Shown one piece after another: positions 23,741 to 31,411 of a stretch of DNA of 36,403 bases (position 1 is the stretch's first letter; each line of letters opens with the position of its first letter). Source of the DNA: Nocardiopsis listeri NBRC 13360. Its GTDB lineage: Bacteria; Actinomycetota; Actinomycetes; Streptosporangiales; Streptosporangiaceae. Location of the stretch: positions 1 through 36,403 of the forward strand of contig NZ_BCSH01000079.1 of the NCBI RefSeq assembly GCF_001570765.1. Direction: 5' to 3'. Under the pieces are notes generated by a model. That model did not search any database. It was given only the letters and a program-made list of their open reading frames with translations, and was not told where the DNA came from. A program made the translations under genes and the position numbers.

Positions 23741-24492
23741 TCACCCTGACCGGTGTGCGCAAGGAGTACAGCAGCGAGGTCGCGATCGGCCCCGTCGACC
23801 TGCGGATCCCCAAGGGCGGGGTGACCGCGCTGGTCGGTCCGAACGGCGCCGGCAAGTCGACGTTGCTGACGATGATCGGTCGGCTGCTCGGTCTGGACCA
23901 AGGCACCATCGACATCGCCGGTCACGACGTGGCGAAGACTCCGTCCAAGGACCTGGCCAAGGTCGTCTCGATCCTGCGCCAGGAGAACCACTTCGTCACC
24001 CGGCTGACGGTGCGCCAACTCGTCGCGTTCGGCCGTTTCCCCCACTCCAAGGGGCGGCTGACCGTGACCGACGAGGAGGTCGTCAGCAGGGCCATCGACT
24101 TCCTGGCCCTGACCGACCTGGAACACCGCTACCTCGACCAGCTGTCGGGCGGGCAGCGTCAGCGCGCCTACGTCGCGATGGTGCTGTGCCAGGACACCGA
24201 GTACGTGTTGCTCGACGAGCCGCTCAACAACCTCGACATGCGCCATTCGGTGCAGATGATGAAGCACCTGCGACGCGCGGCGGAGGAACTGGAGCGCACG
24301 ATCGTGATCGTGCTGCACGACATCAACTTCGCGGGCCACTACGCCGACCACATCTGCGCGGTCAAGGACGGTTCGGTCGTCGAGTTCGGCACACCGGACG
24401 AGATCATGACCGACGAGGTACTCACCCGGGTGTTCGAGACCCCGGTGACCGTCGTCGACGGACCCAACGGACCGCTCGCGGTCTACTACTGA
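23737..24492 (+). CDS. Siderophore importer ATPase (FepC/YclP-like)
   Basis: 251 residues. Walker A is GPNGAGKST (34-42), the signature LSGGQRQRAYVAMVL begins at about 136, Walker B is YVLLDEP (156-162), and the switch histidine lies in VIVLHDINFAGHYADH. The Q-loop is seen in SILRQENHFVTRLTVRQLVAFGRFPHSKGR, characteristic of YclP/FepC-type ATPases. GTG 23737 overlaps the preceding stop. The operon ends here with a strong hairpin four bases later. Confidence 0.94.
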   Translation: MITLTGVRKEYSSEVAIGPVDLRIPKGGVTALVGPNGAGKSTLLTMIGRLLGLDQGTIDIAGHDVAKTPSKDLAKVVSILRQENHFVTRLTVRQLVAFGRFPHSKGRLTVTDEEVVSRAIDFLALTDLEHRYLDQLSGGQRQRAYVAMVLCQDTEYVLLDEPLNNLDMRHSVQMMKHLRRAAEELERTIVIVLHDINFAGHYADHICAVKDGSVVEFGTPDEIMTDEVLTRVFETPVTVVDGPNGPLAVYY

Positions 24493-24495
24493 GCC

Positions 24496-24540
24496 CCGGT
24501 GTCGGGCACGGGAGGGCGCGCCTCCCGTGCCCGATACCGG
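24496..24540. terminator. Strong terminator of the iron operon
   Basis: Two 20-base arms (24496-24515 and 24521-24540) pair over their whole length with a single G-U, closed by a 5-base loop. It starts four bases after the ATPase stop. There is no U-run, but the stem is the strongest hairpin in this stretch and could work in both directions. Confidence 0.85.
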
Positions 24541-24544
24541 AACG

Positions 24545-24747
24545 ATGCGCACCCCCGAGCCGAAGTCGACGGCATTCCCGACCTCGTCCGCGCGCTCCTG
24601 CGCGAACAGCACCCCGACCTGGCCGAATTCTCCATCGAACCCGTCACCGACGGACGGGACAACGCGCTGCTGTCCCTGGGCGAGGACCTGTGCGTGCGCA
24701 TGCCCCGCCGCTCGATCGCCGCGCACCTGGCCCTCAAGGACGGCTGA
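24545..24747 (+). pseudogene. Remnant of aminoglycoside phosphotransferase-like gene
   Basis: The stretch DGIPDLVRALLREQHPDLAEFSIEPVTDGRDNALLSLGEDLCVRMPRRSIAAHLALK is the N-terminal lobe of the aminoglycoside/choline-type phosphotransferase family, cut off by a TGA before the catalytic part. Just upstream ATG 24545 opens MRTPEP in another frame. Adding one G in CCGAAG near 24562 would join it to EVDGIPDLVRALL, the usual start of this family. The gene thus seems to carry a one-base deletion and to have lost its remaining roughly 200 codons. A 9-base direct repeat CGATACCGG (24532-24540, 24764-24772) brackets it. Confidence 0.7.
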
Positions 24748-24859
24748 AACCGCGCGACGTGCGCGATACCGGGTCCGGATTTCCCGCAACGGGTTTCCCG
24801 GAAATGTCGTAGGCGGATGCGAGCATCGGGTTCTGAATCCTTGTTCGAAGGAGGAACCC

Positions 24860-25156
24860 ATGTCGTTCCAGGCCTATCTCGACACCATCGAGGACAAGAC
24901 CGGCTTGGTCCCGCGCGCGCTGGTCGATCTCGCCAAGGAGAAGGGGTTCGACGACCCCTCGGTCAAGGCCGGCACCATCGTCCAGTGGTTGGCCGATGAC
25001 CACGGGCTGGGTCGCGGTCACGCGATGGCCCTGGTCCACGTCATCAAGAAGGGGCCGAGGATCGACACCAAGCACATGGGCGCCTCGGGCAGCCACCGGG
25101 ACGAGTCCGCGGAGCTCTGGCTCGACGGCAAGGCGACCGACCCGAACAGAACGTGA
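24860..25156 (+). CDS. DUF4287 domain-containing protein
   Basis: 98 residues. SFQAYLDTIEDKTGLVPRALVDLAKEKGF, then GTIVQWLADDHGLGRGHAMALVHVIKKG, is the DUF4287 pattern, a small helical domain of unknown function that often stands alone or precedes a DUF5655 domain. AAGGAGG lies eight bases before the ATG. It converges with the alpha/beta hydrolase gene, with five bases between the stops. Confidence 0.88.
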   Translation: MSFQAYLDTIEDKTGLVPRALVDLAKEKGFDDPSVKAGTIVQWLADDHGLGRGHAMALVHVIKKGPRIDTKHMGASGSHRDESAELWLDGKATDPNRT

Positions 25157-25161
25157 ACCCG

Positions 25162-26067
25162 TCAGTCGGTCGGGTAGGGCTCCTTCGGTTCGTCGTCGGC
25201 CCGAGTGACCAGGTCGCGGATCCGTTCCGAGAACTCGTAGGGGACCAGGTGTCCCCCGCCCTCCAGCACGTCCACGTCGGCGTCCAGGAACCGTCGGGCC
25301 GGGCCGTGCAGGCGCGCCGGCGAGAAGAACACGTCGTCCGATCCGGTCGCCACGATGACGTTCTTCTTCCGCCAGGCCAGCAGCGACTCCGTCGGCAACG
25401 GGCCCGGGGCCAGGCTGGTCTTGCAGTACTTGCCCACCATCGTCATCCAGGAGGCGAACGGGTGGACGGGATACCGGAAGTCGGGTCCGCTCATGAAGTT
25501 CAACAACCGGGTGCTCTTGTCCTCCCTCGGACCGATCATCCACGGCAGGGTGACCCGCATGAGTTCGGGGGAGGTCGCCGGCGGGGTCAGCCCCGCCGCC
25601 GCCACCAGCACCATCCCCTTGACCAGGGGGTTCGGCGTACCGGCCAGGGCCACGGCGGCGCCGAGAGAGTGCCCCAGGATGATCGCGGGCCGGTCCACGA
25701 GCCGGGGCAGGACCTCGTCGAGCCAGGCCCCGTAGGCCCGGGAACGGTGACCGCGAGGGCGTTCACCGGAACTGAGACCCGGTTGTCCGGGCAGGTCCAC
25801 CAGGATCACGTCACGTTCGGCGGTCATGTCGGAGGCGGGTGAGGCGCTCAGGGCGCTGTTGAAGTTGGTACCGCTGAGCACCACCACCGGAGCGCCGGGA
25901 CCGCCTTCGAAACGGAACGCCCTGGTGGGTCCGATGGACGTGGGGAGTTCGGGAAGTGATCGGAGCCCGGGCAGTTCCGCTAGGCGTTCCTCGCACCAGC
26001 CGCGCACGGTCCGCTCCGCGAGGTCCGACCGGTAGATGCGGGCACCGTGGGGGATGGTCTCCGGCAT
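25162..26067 (-). CDS. Alpha/beta-fold hydrolase
   Basis: 301 residues, no signal peptide. The nucleophile elbow is GHSLGAAVAL (Ser134). An acid residue at about 244-245 (TGSDDVFF) and His273 (EGGGHLVPYEFSERI) complete the triad. VVLSGTNFNSAL after the first strand gives the oxyanion region. The family covers esterases, lipases, lactonases and haloperoxidase-like enzymes, and nothing in the neighbourhood fixes the substrate. It is divergent from nhaA. Confidence 0.87.
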   Translation of the reverse strand: MPETIPHGARIYRSDLAERTVRGWCEERLAELPGLRSLPELPTSIGPTRAFRFEGGPGAPVVVLSGTNFNSALSASPASDMTAERDVILVDLPGQPGLSSGERPRGHRSRAYGAWLDEVLPRLVDRPAIILGHSLGAAVALAGTPNPLVKGMVLVAAAGLTPPATSPELMRVTLPWMIGPREDKSTRLLNFMSGPDFRYPVHPFASWMTMVGKYCKTSLAPGPLPTESLLAWRKKNVIVATGSDDVFFSPARLHGPARRFLDADVDVLEGGGHLVPYEFSERIRDLVTRADDEPKEPYPTD

Positions 26068-26211
26068 AGGGCACCTTGGTCTCGAATCCGGGTGGATGGT
26101 GACCTTCTCGGATCACGGTGTGGGATTTTACCTGATCAGCGTGGACATTTGACCGGTCGTCCTTGCCCAGATCCCTCTTGAACTGGACATACACTCATTC
26201 TTCGACGAACA

Positions 26212-26283
26212 TGGGCGCGGCGCCCAGCGCGTCTAGGTGTGCCGGGAAGACTGGTCGGCGAGTCCCACCAGTCCTATGCCCGG
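26212..26283 (+). promoter_or_regulatory. Structured leader of nhaA, hairpin over ribosome site
   Basis: Two hairpins lie in the presumed 5' leader. The first is TGGGCGC-G-GCGCCCA (26212-26226). In the second, CCGGG (26242-26246) and GACTGGT (26249-26255) pair with ACCAGTC (26267-26273) and CCCGG (26279-26283). The last arm overlaps CGGAG (26281-26285), the only ribosome-binding candidate for the ATG at 26295. Folding would hide it, which suggests translational control. Ligand or trigger unknown. Confidence 0.45.
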
Positions 26284-26294
26284 AGCACACCCAG

Positions 26295-27569
26295 ATGAGC
26301 CTTGACCCGGTACGTTTTTCACCGAAGTACAACCCTCTGCATCGGCTCGCCAACAATCTGCGCAGCGACACCGTCGCCGGCTTCCTTCTGATCCTCGCCG
26401 CGATCACCGCGCTGGTGTGGATCAACTCCCCCCTCGGTGACGCCTACGAGAACCTCCGTGCGCTCACCTTCGGCCCCGAATCCCTGCACCTGAACCTGTC
26501 CCTGGAGACGTGGGCCGCGGACGGCCTGCTGGCGATCTTCTTCTTCGTGGTCGGCAACGAACTCAAGCAGGAGTTCGTGCACGGTGAGCTCCGCAACCCC
26601 CGGCGGGCGATGCTACCGATCGTCGCCGCGATCTGCGGGATGGTCGTCCCCGCGGGCATCTACGCCCTGATCAACATCAACGCGCCCGAGACCATCCAGG
26701 GCTGGGGCATCCCCATGGCGACGGACATCGCGTTCGCCGTGGCGATCCTCGCGGTGGTCGGGCGCGGGCTGCCGCCGGCGCTGCGCACCTTCCTGCTGAC
26801 CCTGGCGATCGTCGACGATCTCGGCGCCGTCATCGTCATCGCGATCTTCTACACCGCCGCCATCAGCCTGCTCCCGCTGTTCGGCGCCGCCGTGGGCGTG
26901 GCCCTGTTCGGCTACCTTCAGCGTGGTAAGGGCCTGGCCGCGAAGCTGAACTCCTCCGCCCTGCCGAACTGGGTCGTGTACGTACCTCTCGCGATCCTCG
27001 TCTGGGTGCTGGTCCACGAGAGCGGCGTGCACGCCACCATCGCCGGTGTGGCCATGGGTCTGATGATGCGCACCAACCGACAGGGTGACGAACCGGAGAG
27101 CCCCAGCCACCACATCGAGTACGTCCTGCGTCCCTGGTCGGCGGGGCTCGCGCTGCCGGTGTTCGCGTTCTTCTCCGCGGGTGTGCTCTTCGACGGGGTG
27201 GACGAGGTCTTCACCGACCCGGCCGGGCTCGGCATCATCGCCGGTCTGGTCCTGGGCAAGATCGTCGGCATCACGGGCGGCTCCTGGCTCACAACCAAGG
27301 TCACCAAGGCGGAACTGAACCCCGACCTGAAGTGGGTCGACATCTTCGGTATGTCCCAGCTCGCCGGGATCGGGTTCACGGTGTCCCTGCTCATCACGGA
27401 GTTGAGCTTCGCCGACTCGCCCGAGCACCTGGCGCACGCCAAGGCGGGTGTTCTGATCGCCTCGCTGATCGCGACCCTGGCCGCGACCCTGGTGCTGAGT
27501 CTGCGCGGACGGCACTACCGCCGCCTGGCCGCTGCCGGGGCCGGGGGCGTCGACGAGAACGAACGGTGA
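26295..27569 (+). CDS. nhaA: Na+/H+ antiporter NhaA
   Basis: 424 residues, about twelve membrane segments, NhaA family, exchanging sodium or lithium for protons to control pH and salt. RLANNLRSDTVAGFLLILAAITALVWINSPLGDAY and DGLLAIFFFVVGNELKQEFVHGELRNPRRA are diagnostic. The ion-binding aspartates correspond to Asp174 and Asp175 (LAIVDDLGAV), and Asp144 lies in GIPMATDIAFAVAIL. I start at ATG 26295, where the family's N-terminus begins; the frame is open further upstream. The leader appears structured. A set of hairpins follows the stop. Confidence 0.95.
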   Translation: MSLDPVRFSPKYNPLHRLANNLRSDTVAGFLLILAAITALVWINSPLGDAYENLRALTFGPESLHLNLSLETWAADGLLAIFFFVVGNELKQEFVHGELRNPRRAMLPIVAAICGMVVPAGIYALININAPETIQGWGIPMATDIAFAVAILAVVGRGLPPALRTFLLTLAIVDDLGAVIVIAIFYTAAISLLPLFGAAVGVALFGYLQRGKGLAAKLNSSALPNWVVYVPLAILVWVLVHESGVHATIAGVAMGLMMRTNRQGDEPESPSHHIEYVLRPWSAGLALPVFAFFSAGVLFDGVDEVFTDPAGLGIIAGLVLGKIVGITGGSWLTTKVTKAELNPDLKWVDIFGMSQLAGIGFTVSLLITELSFADSPEHLAHAKAGVLIASLIATLAATLVLSLRGRHYRRLAAAGAGGVDENER

Positions 27570-27573
27570 TCCA

Positions 27574-27673
27574 CCGTTCACCATCGATGTGAACGGGCCC
27601 CGTCCTCCGCCGGAGGTGAACTGCTCCCTGGAAGTTGGACTGGAAAATCCAGTTCCATCAACCAGGGAGCAGT
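27574..27673 (+). terminator. Tandem hairpins after nhaA
   Basis: Three hairpins lie in 100 bases: CCGTTCAC/GTGAACGG (27574-27596), CCTCCG/CGGAGG (27604-27616) and ACTGCTCCCTGG/CCAGGGAGCAGT (27620-27673). The last encloses a second stem, ACTGGA-AAA-TCCAGT. Position suggests termination of nhaA, but so much structure is unusual. Confidence 0.5.
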
Positions 27674-27918
27674 CCCATGAGAGCGAGCAGCACGCTCACC
27701 CCCACCCAACACCGTCTTCACCCGATCCGATGCCAGGGTTCTCGATGCGTTACAACACATCGGATCTTTCTGCCCCCCGAGCAAACCGTGTGCTAGGTTG
27801 ATCGAAGTTGCAGTAGTGACCCCGCATAAAGCTCCATCTTTTTCGGGCGCTCACCGCGGTGACGGGAAAATCGTCAAATCGCGGTTTTCTTCATGCTCCC
27901 GAACGAGAGGCACAATTT
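27674..27918 (+). promoter_or_regulatory. Control region and leader of the cold-shock gene
   Basis: No gene is supported here. GATCCGATG (27724-27732) pairs with CATCGGATC (27758-27766), followed by TTTCT, which looks like a rightward terminator. TCACCGCGGTGA (27850-27861) is a perfect palindrome. The last 100 bases are unusually AT-rich (runs of A and T near 27837-27895), as expected of a long cold-shock mRNA leader. GAGAGG at 27905-27910 is the ribosome site for the cold-shock gene. Confidence 0.45.
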
Positions 27919-28122
27919 ATGGCCACCGGTACCGTCAAGTGGTTCAACGGCGAAAAGGGCTTCGGCTTCATCGAGCAGGACGGCGGCGGCCCCGACGTCT
28001 TCGCCCACTACTCCGCCATCCAGGCCACCGGCTACCGCGAGCTCGTGGAAGGCCAGGCCGTCCAGTTCGACGTCACCCAGGGCGCCAAGGGCCTACAGGC
28101 CGACAACATCACCCTGGCCTGA
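27919..28122 (+). CDS. Cold-shock protein (CspA family)
   Basis: 67 residues, a single cold-shock domain that binds single-stranded RNA and DNA as a chaperone. RNP1 is KGFGFI (13-18) and RNP2 is VFAHY (27-31). The length is exactly that of actinomycete Csp proteins. The ATG at 27919 follows GAGAGG at an eight-base distance. A strong U-rich terminator follows, so the gene is probably transcribed on its own. A DEAD-box helicase downstream is a functional neighbour. Confidence 0.96.
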   Translation: MATGTVKWFNGEKGFGFIEQDGGGPDVFAHYSAIQATGYRELVEGQAVQFDVTQGAKGLQADNITLA

Positions 28123-28144
28123 GAGAGCTGAGGCTCTTTCCATA

Positions 28145-28190
28145 GCAGGGGCCCGCCCTCAGGGCGCAGGGCCTCTGCCTTTCTTCTTTT
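28145..28190 (+). terminator. Terminator of the cold-shock gene
   Basis: GCAGGGGCCC (28145-28154) pairs with GGGCCTCTGC (28169-28178) with one G-U. An inner GCCC-TCA-GGGC stem sits in the loop, and a pyrimidine tail CTTTCTTCTTTT follows. This is the clearest intrinsic terminator in the window. Confidence 0.88.
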
Positions 28191-28360
28191 CGGCCGGTTT
28201 TCTCGCCGTCGCGTCTCGACCGGCACCGGCCATCAACCACGCCCCGGATTCTCCGTGTGGGCAGTGGATCTCGCAGTATTTATCCCGGCGCCGCCGGTGC
28301 TCAGCGTCGAGGTCGCAGCGACCTCCACGCCCGGCACGGGTCGTCGGTGGAAGGTTTGCC

Positions 28361-29854
28361 TTGAACCACACGTCCCGTACCAACACCCGACGCCCCCGTC
28401 CCTCCGGGGAGTACGGCCGCAGGCGCCCTCGTGGCTCCTTCGGTGGCGGCCCCCGTCAGGGCGGCAACCGAGAAGGCGGCAGAGGCCGCTTCGATAGCGG
28501 ACGCTCCTCCGGTGAGTTCGCCCTCCCCACCACGGTCACTCCCGGGCTCGACCCGGTGGCGGCCTTCCAAGACCTGGACATGCCGGCACCACTGAAGTCG
28601 ATGCTGACCCGTCAGGGCCTGACCACCCCGTCGGCGATCCAGGCGGCCACCCTGCCGAACTCGCTGGCGGGCCGGGACGTCCTGGGCCGCAGTCAGACCG
28701 GATCGGGCAAGACGCTGGCCTTCGGGCTGTCCCTGCTCGCCCGTCTCGACGGTCGCAAGGCCGAGTCGCGGCACCCCCTCGCGGTGGTGCTCGCCCCGAC
28801 CCGTGAGCTCGCCCAGCAGGTCACCGAATCACTCACCCCGTACGCCCGTGCGGTGCGGGTGCGCATGGCCACCGTGGTGGGCGGCATGCCCATCCACCGT
28901 CAGGCGCGCTCCCTGCACCAGGGCGTGGAACTCGTGGTCGCCACCCCGGGTCGTCTGCGCGACCTGATGGAGCGCGGCGACTGCGTCCTGGACCAGGTGG
29001 AGGCCACCGTCCTGGACGAGGCCGACCAGATGACCGACATGGGCTTCATGCCGCAGGTCACCGCGATCCTCGAAGAGGCTCCCTCCGGCGGTCAGTGCCT
29101 GCTGTTCTCGGCGACCCTGGACCGTAACGTGGACCGTCTGGTCCGCCGCTTCCTCAACGACCCGGTGGTGCACTCGGTCGACCCCTCCGAGGGCACCGTC
29201 ACCACGATGGAGCACCACCTCCTGCACGTGTCCCCCGCGGACAAGCAGGCCACGGCGGTCCGCATCGCCGCCCGTGACGGTCGGGTCATCATGTTCCTGG
29301 ACACCAAGCACGCCGTGGACCGGATGGCCCAGCACCTGCTGGACAGCGGCGTCCGGGCCGCGCCCCTGCACGGCGGCCGTTCCCAGCCCCAGCGCACCCG
29401 CACCCTCAAGCAGTTCAAGGAGGGCACGGTCACCGCGCTGATCGCCACCAACGTCGCGGCGCGCGGCATCCACGTGGACGACCTCGACCTGGTGGTCAAC
29501 GTGGACCCGCCCACCGACCACAAGGACTACCTGCACCGTGGCGGCCGTACCGCCCGTGCTGGACAGTCCGGCAACGTGGTCACCCTGGTGCTACCGAGCC
29601 AGCGTCGCGGCATGGCCCGCATGATGTACCAGGCGCGTGTCGACGCCCAGATCTCGCAGGTGCACGCCGAGGACCCGGAGCTCGCCCGCATCACCGGTGC
29701 CCGTGAGCCCTCCGGTGAGCCGGTGACCCTGCCCCGTGGCCGCGAGGACAACCCTCGTCGTGGGCCGCGTGGTGGTGGCTACGGCGGCGGTGGCTACGGC
29801 GGCGGGCGCAACCGTCGCCCGCGTCGCCCCGCGGCGAGCCGCGGCCGGGACTGA
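28361..29854 (+). CDS. DEAD-box RNA helicase
   Basis: 497 residues. A basic Arg/Gly-rich N-terminal tail (about 1-50) is followed by the helicase core: Q-motif region, motif I SQTGSGKT (111-118), Ia PTREL (146-150), TPGR (195-198), motif II DEAD (219-222) and motif III SAT (250-252). The second RecA domain has HGGRSQPQRTRTLKQFKEG and HRGGRTARAG. The C-terminal tail has a GGGYGGGGYGGGRNRR repeat, suited to RNA contact. The TTG at 28361 is chosen because GGAAGG lies six bases upstream and the typical NHTSRTN opening follows. It stands behind csp and probably remodels structured RNA at low temperature. Confidence 0.93.
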   Translation: MNHTSRTNTRRPRPSGEYGRRRPRGSFGGGPRQGGNREGGRGRFDSGRSSGEFALPTTVTPGLDPVAAFQDLDMPAPLKSMLTRQGLTTPSAIQAATLPNSLAGRDVLGRSQTGSGKTLAFGLSLLARLDGRKAESRHPLAVVLAPTRELAQQVTESLTPYARAVRVRMATVVGGMPIHRQARSLHQGVELVVATPGRLRDLMERGDCVLDQVEATVLDEADQMTDMGFMPQVTAILEEAPSGGQCLLFSATLDRNVDRLVRRFLNDPVVHSVDPSEGTVTTMEHHLLHVSPADKQATAVRIAARDGRVIMFLDTKHAVDRMAQHLLDSGVRAAPLHGGRSQPQRTRTLKQFKEGTVTALIATNVAARGIHVDDLDLVVNVDPPTDHKDYLHRGGRTARAGQSGNVVTLVLPSQRRGMARMMYQARVDAQISQVHAEDPELARITGAREPSGEPVTLPRGREDNPRRGPRGGGYGGGGYGGGRNRRPRRPAASRGRD

Positions 29855-29886
29855 CGTACCGGCCCGCGTACACGAACACATGAGAG

Positions 29887-29934
29887 CCCCGTCCCGTCCA
29901 GGTCACACGACCCGGACGGGGCGGGGTTCTTCGT
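29887..29934 (+). terminator. Terminator of the helicase gene
   Basis: CCCCGTCCCGTCC (29887-29899) pairs with GGACGGGGCGGGG (29914-29926) across 13 positions with one G-U. It is followed by TTCTTCGT, 33 bases after the stop. Confidence 0.8.
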
Positions 29935-30035
29935 CATGCTCCCTTCCCGGTCGAGAGTCCAGGCGCTAGCCTGCCCTGAACGTCGCCATCCGCTCATCGG
30001 ACGCCTGAACCCGCACCCCCCCACAGCGAGGCTCC

Positions 30036-31256
30036 ATGCATTCCAGCACCACCGTCCGCACCGGGGCCCAGGGCGCGCTGGTCCTCACGGCCCTCTTCCT
30101 GGTCGCCGCCTGCCTGCGCCCGGCCTTGACCTCGGTCGGTTCGGTCCTGGGGCAGATCGGCGACACCACGGGGCTGTCCGGCTCCGCGTTGGGGCTATTG
30201 GGCGCGCTTCCGCTCCTCGGCTTCGCCGTCGTCTCACCCTTGGTCCACGGGCCGGCGTCCCGCTGGGGCGTGGACCGGGTGGTGCTGGTGGCGATGGTGG
30301 TGTTGTGCGCGGGGATCGTCCTGCGTTCCCTGCCACCGCTGCCCGCCCTGTGGATCGGCACCGCGTTGATCGGCGCTTCGGTGGCGGTCGGCAACGTGCT
30401 GATACCCGCCATCATCCGGCGGGACCAACCCTCCCGGATCTCCCTACTGACCGGGGTCAACACCTCCGTGATGAACGCGTCGGCCGCCCTGGCCGCCGGC
30501 ATCGCCGTGCCGTTGTCGCTGCTGTTGGGGAGCTGGCGGCCGGCGTTGGGCCTGTGGGCGGGCCTGGTGGCGGTGGCCGTCCTGGTGTGGGCGGTGCGGA
30601 TGCACCGGGTACCGGGGCCCGAAGTGGTCGGTGCCGTCGGCACCACGCACGAGGAACCCGAACGGTCGGTGTGGACCTCCGCCAAGGCCTGGCAGGTCAC
30701 CGTCTTCATGGGGTTGCAGTCCACCACCTACTTCACCCTCATGAACTGGCTTCCCACCGTGGAGGCCTCTCGGGGCGTCGCTCCCACCACGGCCGGCTGG
30801 CACCTGTTCGGCTTCCAACTGGCGGGCATCGTGGCGGGCCTGGCCATCACCACGCTGATGGGGCGTCGGGCCGAGCAGCGTCCGGCCTGCCTGGTGGTGA
30901 GCGTGACCATGGTGGTGGCCATGGCCGGACTGGTGTGGGCGCCCGAGTGGGACCTGCTGTGGGTCCTGCTGGCGGGGGCGAGCACCGGTGGCGCCATCGT
31001 GGTGGCGCTGGCGCTCATCGCGCTCCGTGGCGGCACGCACGGAAGGACCGTTCGCCTGTCCGGGATGGCACAGTCCATGGGATACCTGTTGGCCGCGGTA
31101 GGCCCGGTGGCGGCGGGCACGCTCGGGCAGACCATGGGCGTGTGGGAACCGGTGCTGTTGCTGGTGGGAGCCCTCGCACTGGCGCAGACGGGCATCTCCC
31201 TGTTCGCCGGTCGACCCGAGCGGAACCCCCACGCCCTGGAGCGCTCCGACCACTGA
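30036..31256 (+). CDS. MFS transporter, CynX/NimT family
   Basis: 406 residues, twelve hydrophobic segments, of the major facilitator superfamily. LVAACLRPALTSVGSVLGQIGDTTGLS in the first segments and ALIGASVAVGNVLIPAIIRRDQPSRISLLTGV are typical of the CynX/NimT (cyanate, 2-nitroimidazole) branch. The second half opens with KAWQVTVFMGLQSTTYFTLMNWLPTVEASRGV. Its substrate is unknown and no cyanase gene is present. It stands alone between two terminators. The start is the ATG at 30036; no strong ribosome site is visible. Confidence 0.88.
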   Translation: MHSSTTVRTGAQGALVLTALFLVAACLRPALTSVGSVLGQIGDTTGLSGSALGLLGALPLLGFAVVSPLVHGPASRWGVDRVVLVAMVVLCAGIVLRSLPPLPALWIGTALIGASVAVGNVLIPAIIRRDQPSRISLLTGVNTSVMNASAALAAGIAVPLSLLLGSWRPALGLWAGLVAVAVLVWAVRMHRVPGPEVVGAVGTTHEEPERSVWTSAKAWQVTVFMGLQSTTYFTLMNWLPTVEASRGVAPTTAGWHLFGFQLAGIVAGLAITTLMGRRAEQRPACLVVSVTMVVAMAGLVWAPEWDLLWVLLAGASTGGAIVVALALIALRGGTHGRTVRLSGMAQSMGYLLAAVGPVAAGTLGQTMGVWEPVLLLVGALALAQTGISLFAGRPERNPHALERSDH

Positions 31257-31266
31257 GGGACCGAAG

Positions 31267-31321
31267 GGGGCGCCCCCACCGTCCTTCCATCGGACGGCGA
31301 TGGAAGACGGCGGGGCGCCCC
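31267..31321. terminator. Terminator hairpin after MFS gene
   Basis: GGGGCGCCCC (31267-31276) and the downstream GGGGCGCCCC (31312-31321), together with CTTCCATC/GATGGAAG nearer the loop, form a long imperfect stem shortly after the MFS stop. Confidence 0.65.
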
Positions 31322-31329
31322 TGGGAGTG

Positions 31330-31366
31330 CCGGGTGGTGTCCGGGAGAGGAGGAAACACCACCCGG
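31330..31366 (-). terminator. Terminator of the DASS transporter gene
   Basis: CCGGGTGGTGT (31330-31340) and ACACCACCCGG (31356-31366) form a perfect 11-bp stem with a 15-base loop. The hairpin is 45 bases past the stop of the leftward DASS gene. Confidence 0.65.
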
Positions 31367-31411
31367 GGAGGGACCGCCCGCTCTCTGCTTCGAGCGATCC
31401 GTGGCCTACGC

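Noticed and set aside
27620..27673. Inverted repeats as ends of an insertion sequence or miniature element
   Set aside because: There is no transposase remnant and no flanking target duplication that I can see; a nested hairpin explains the pattern as well.
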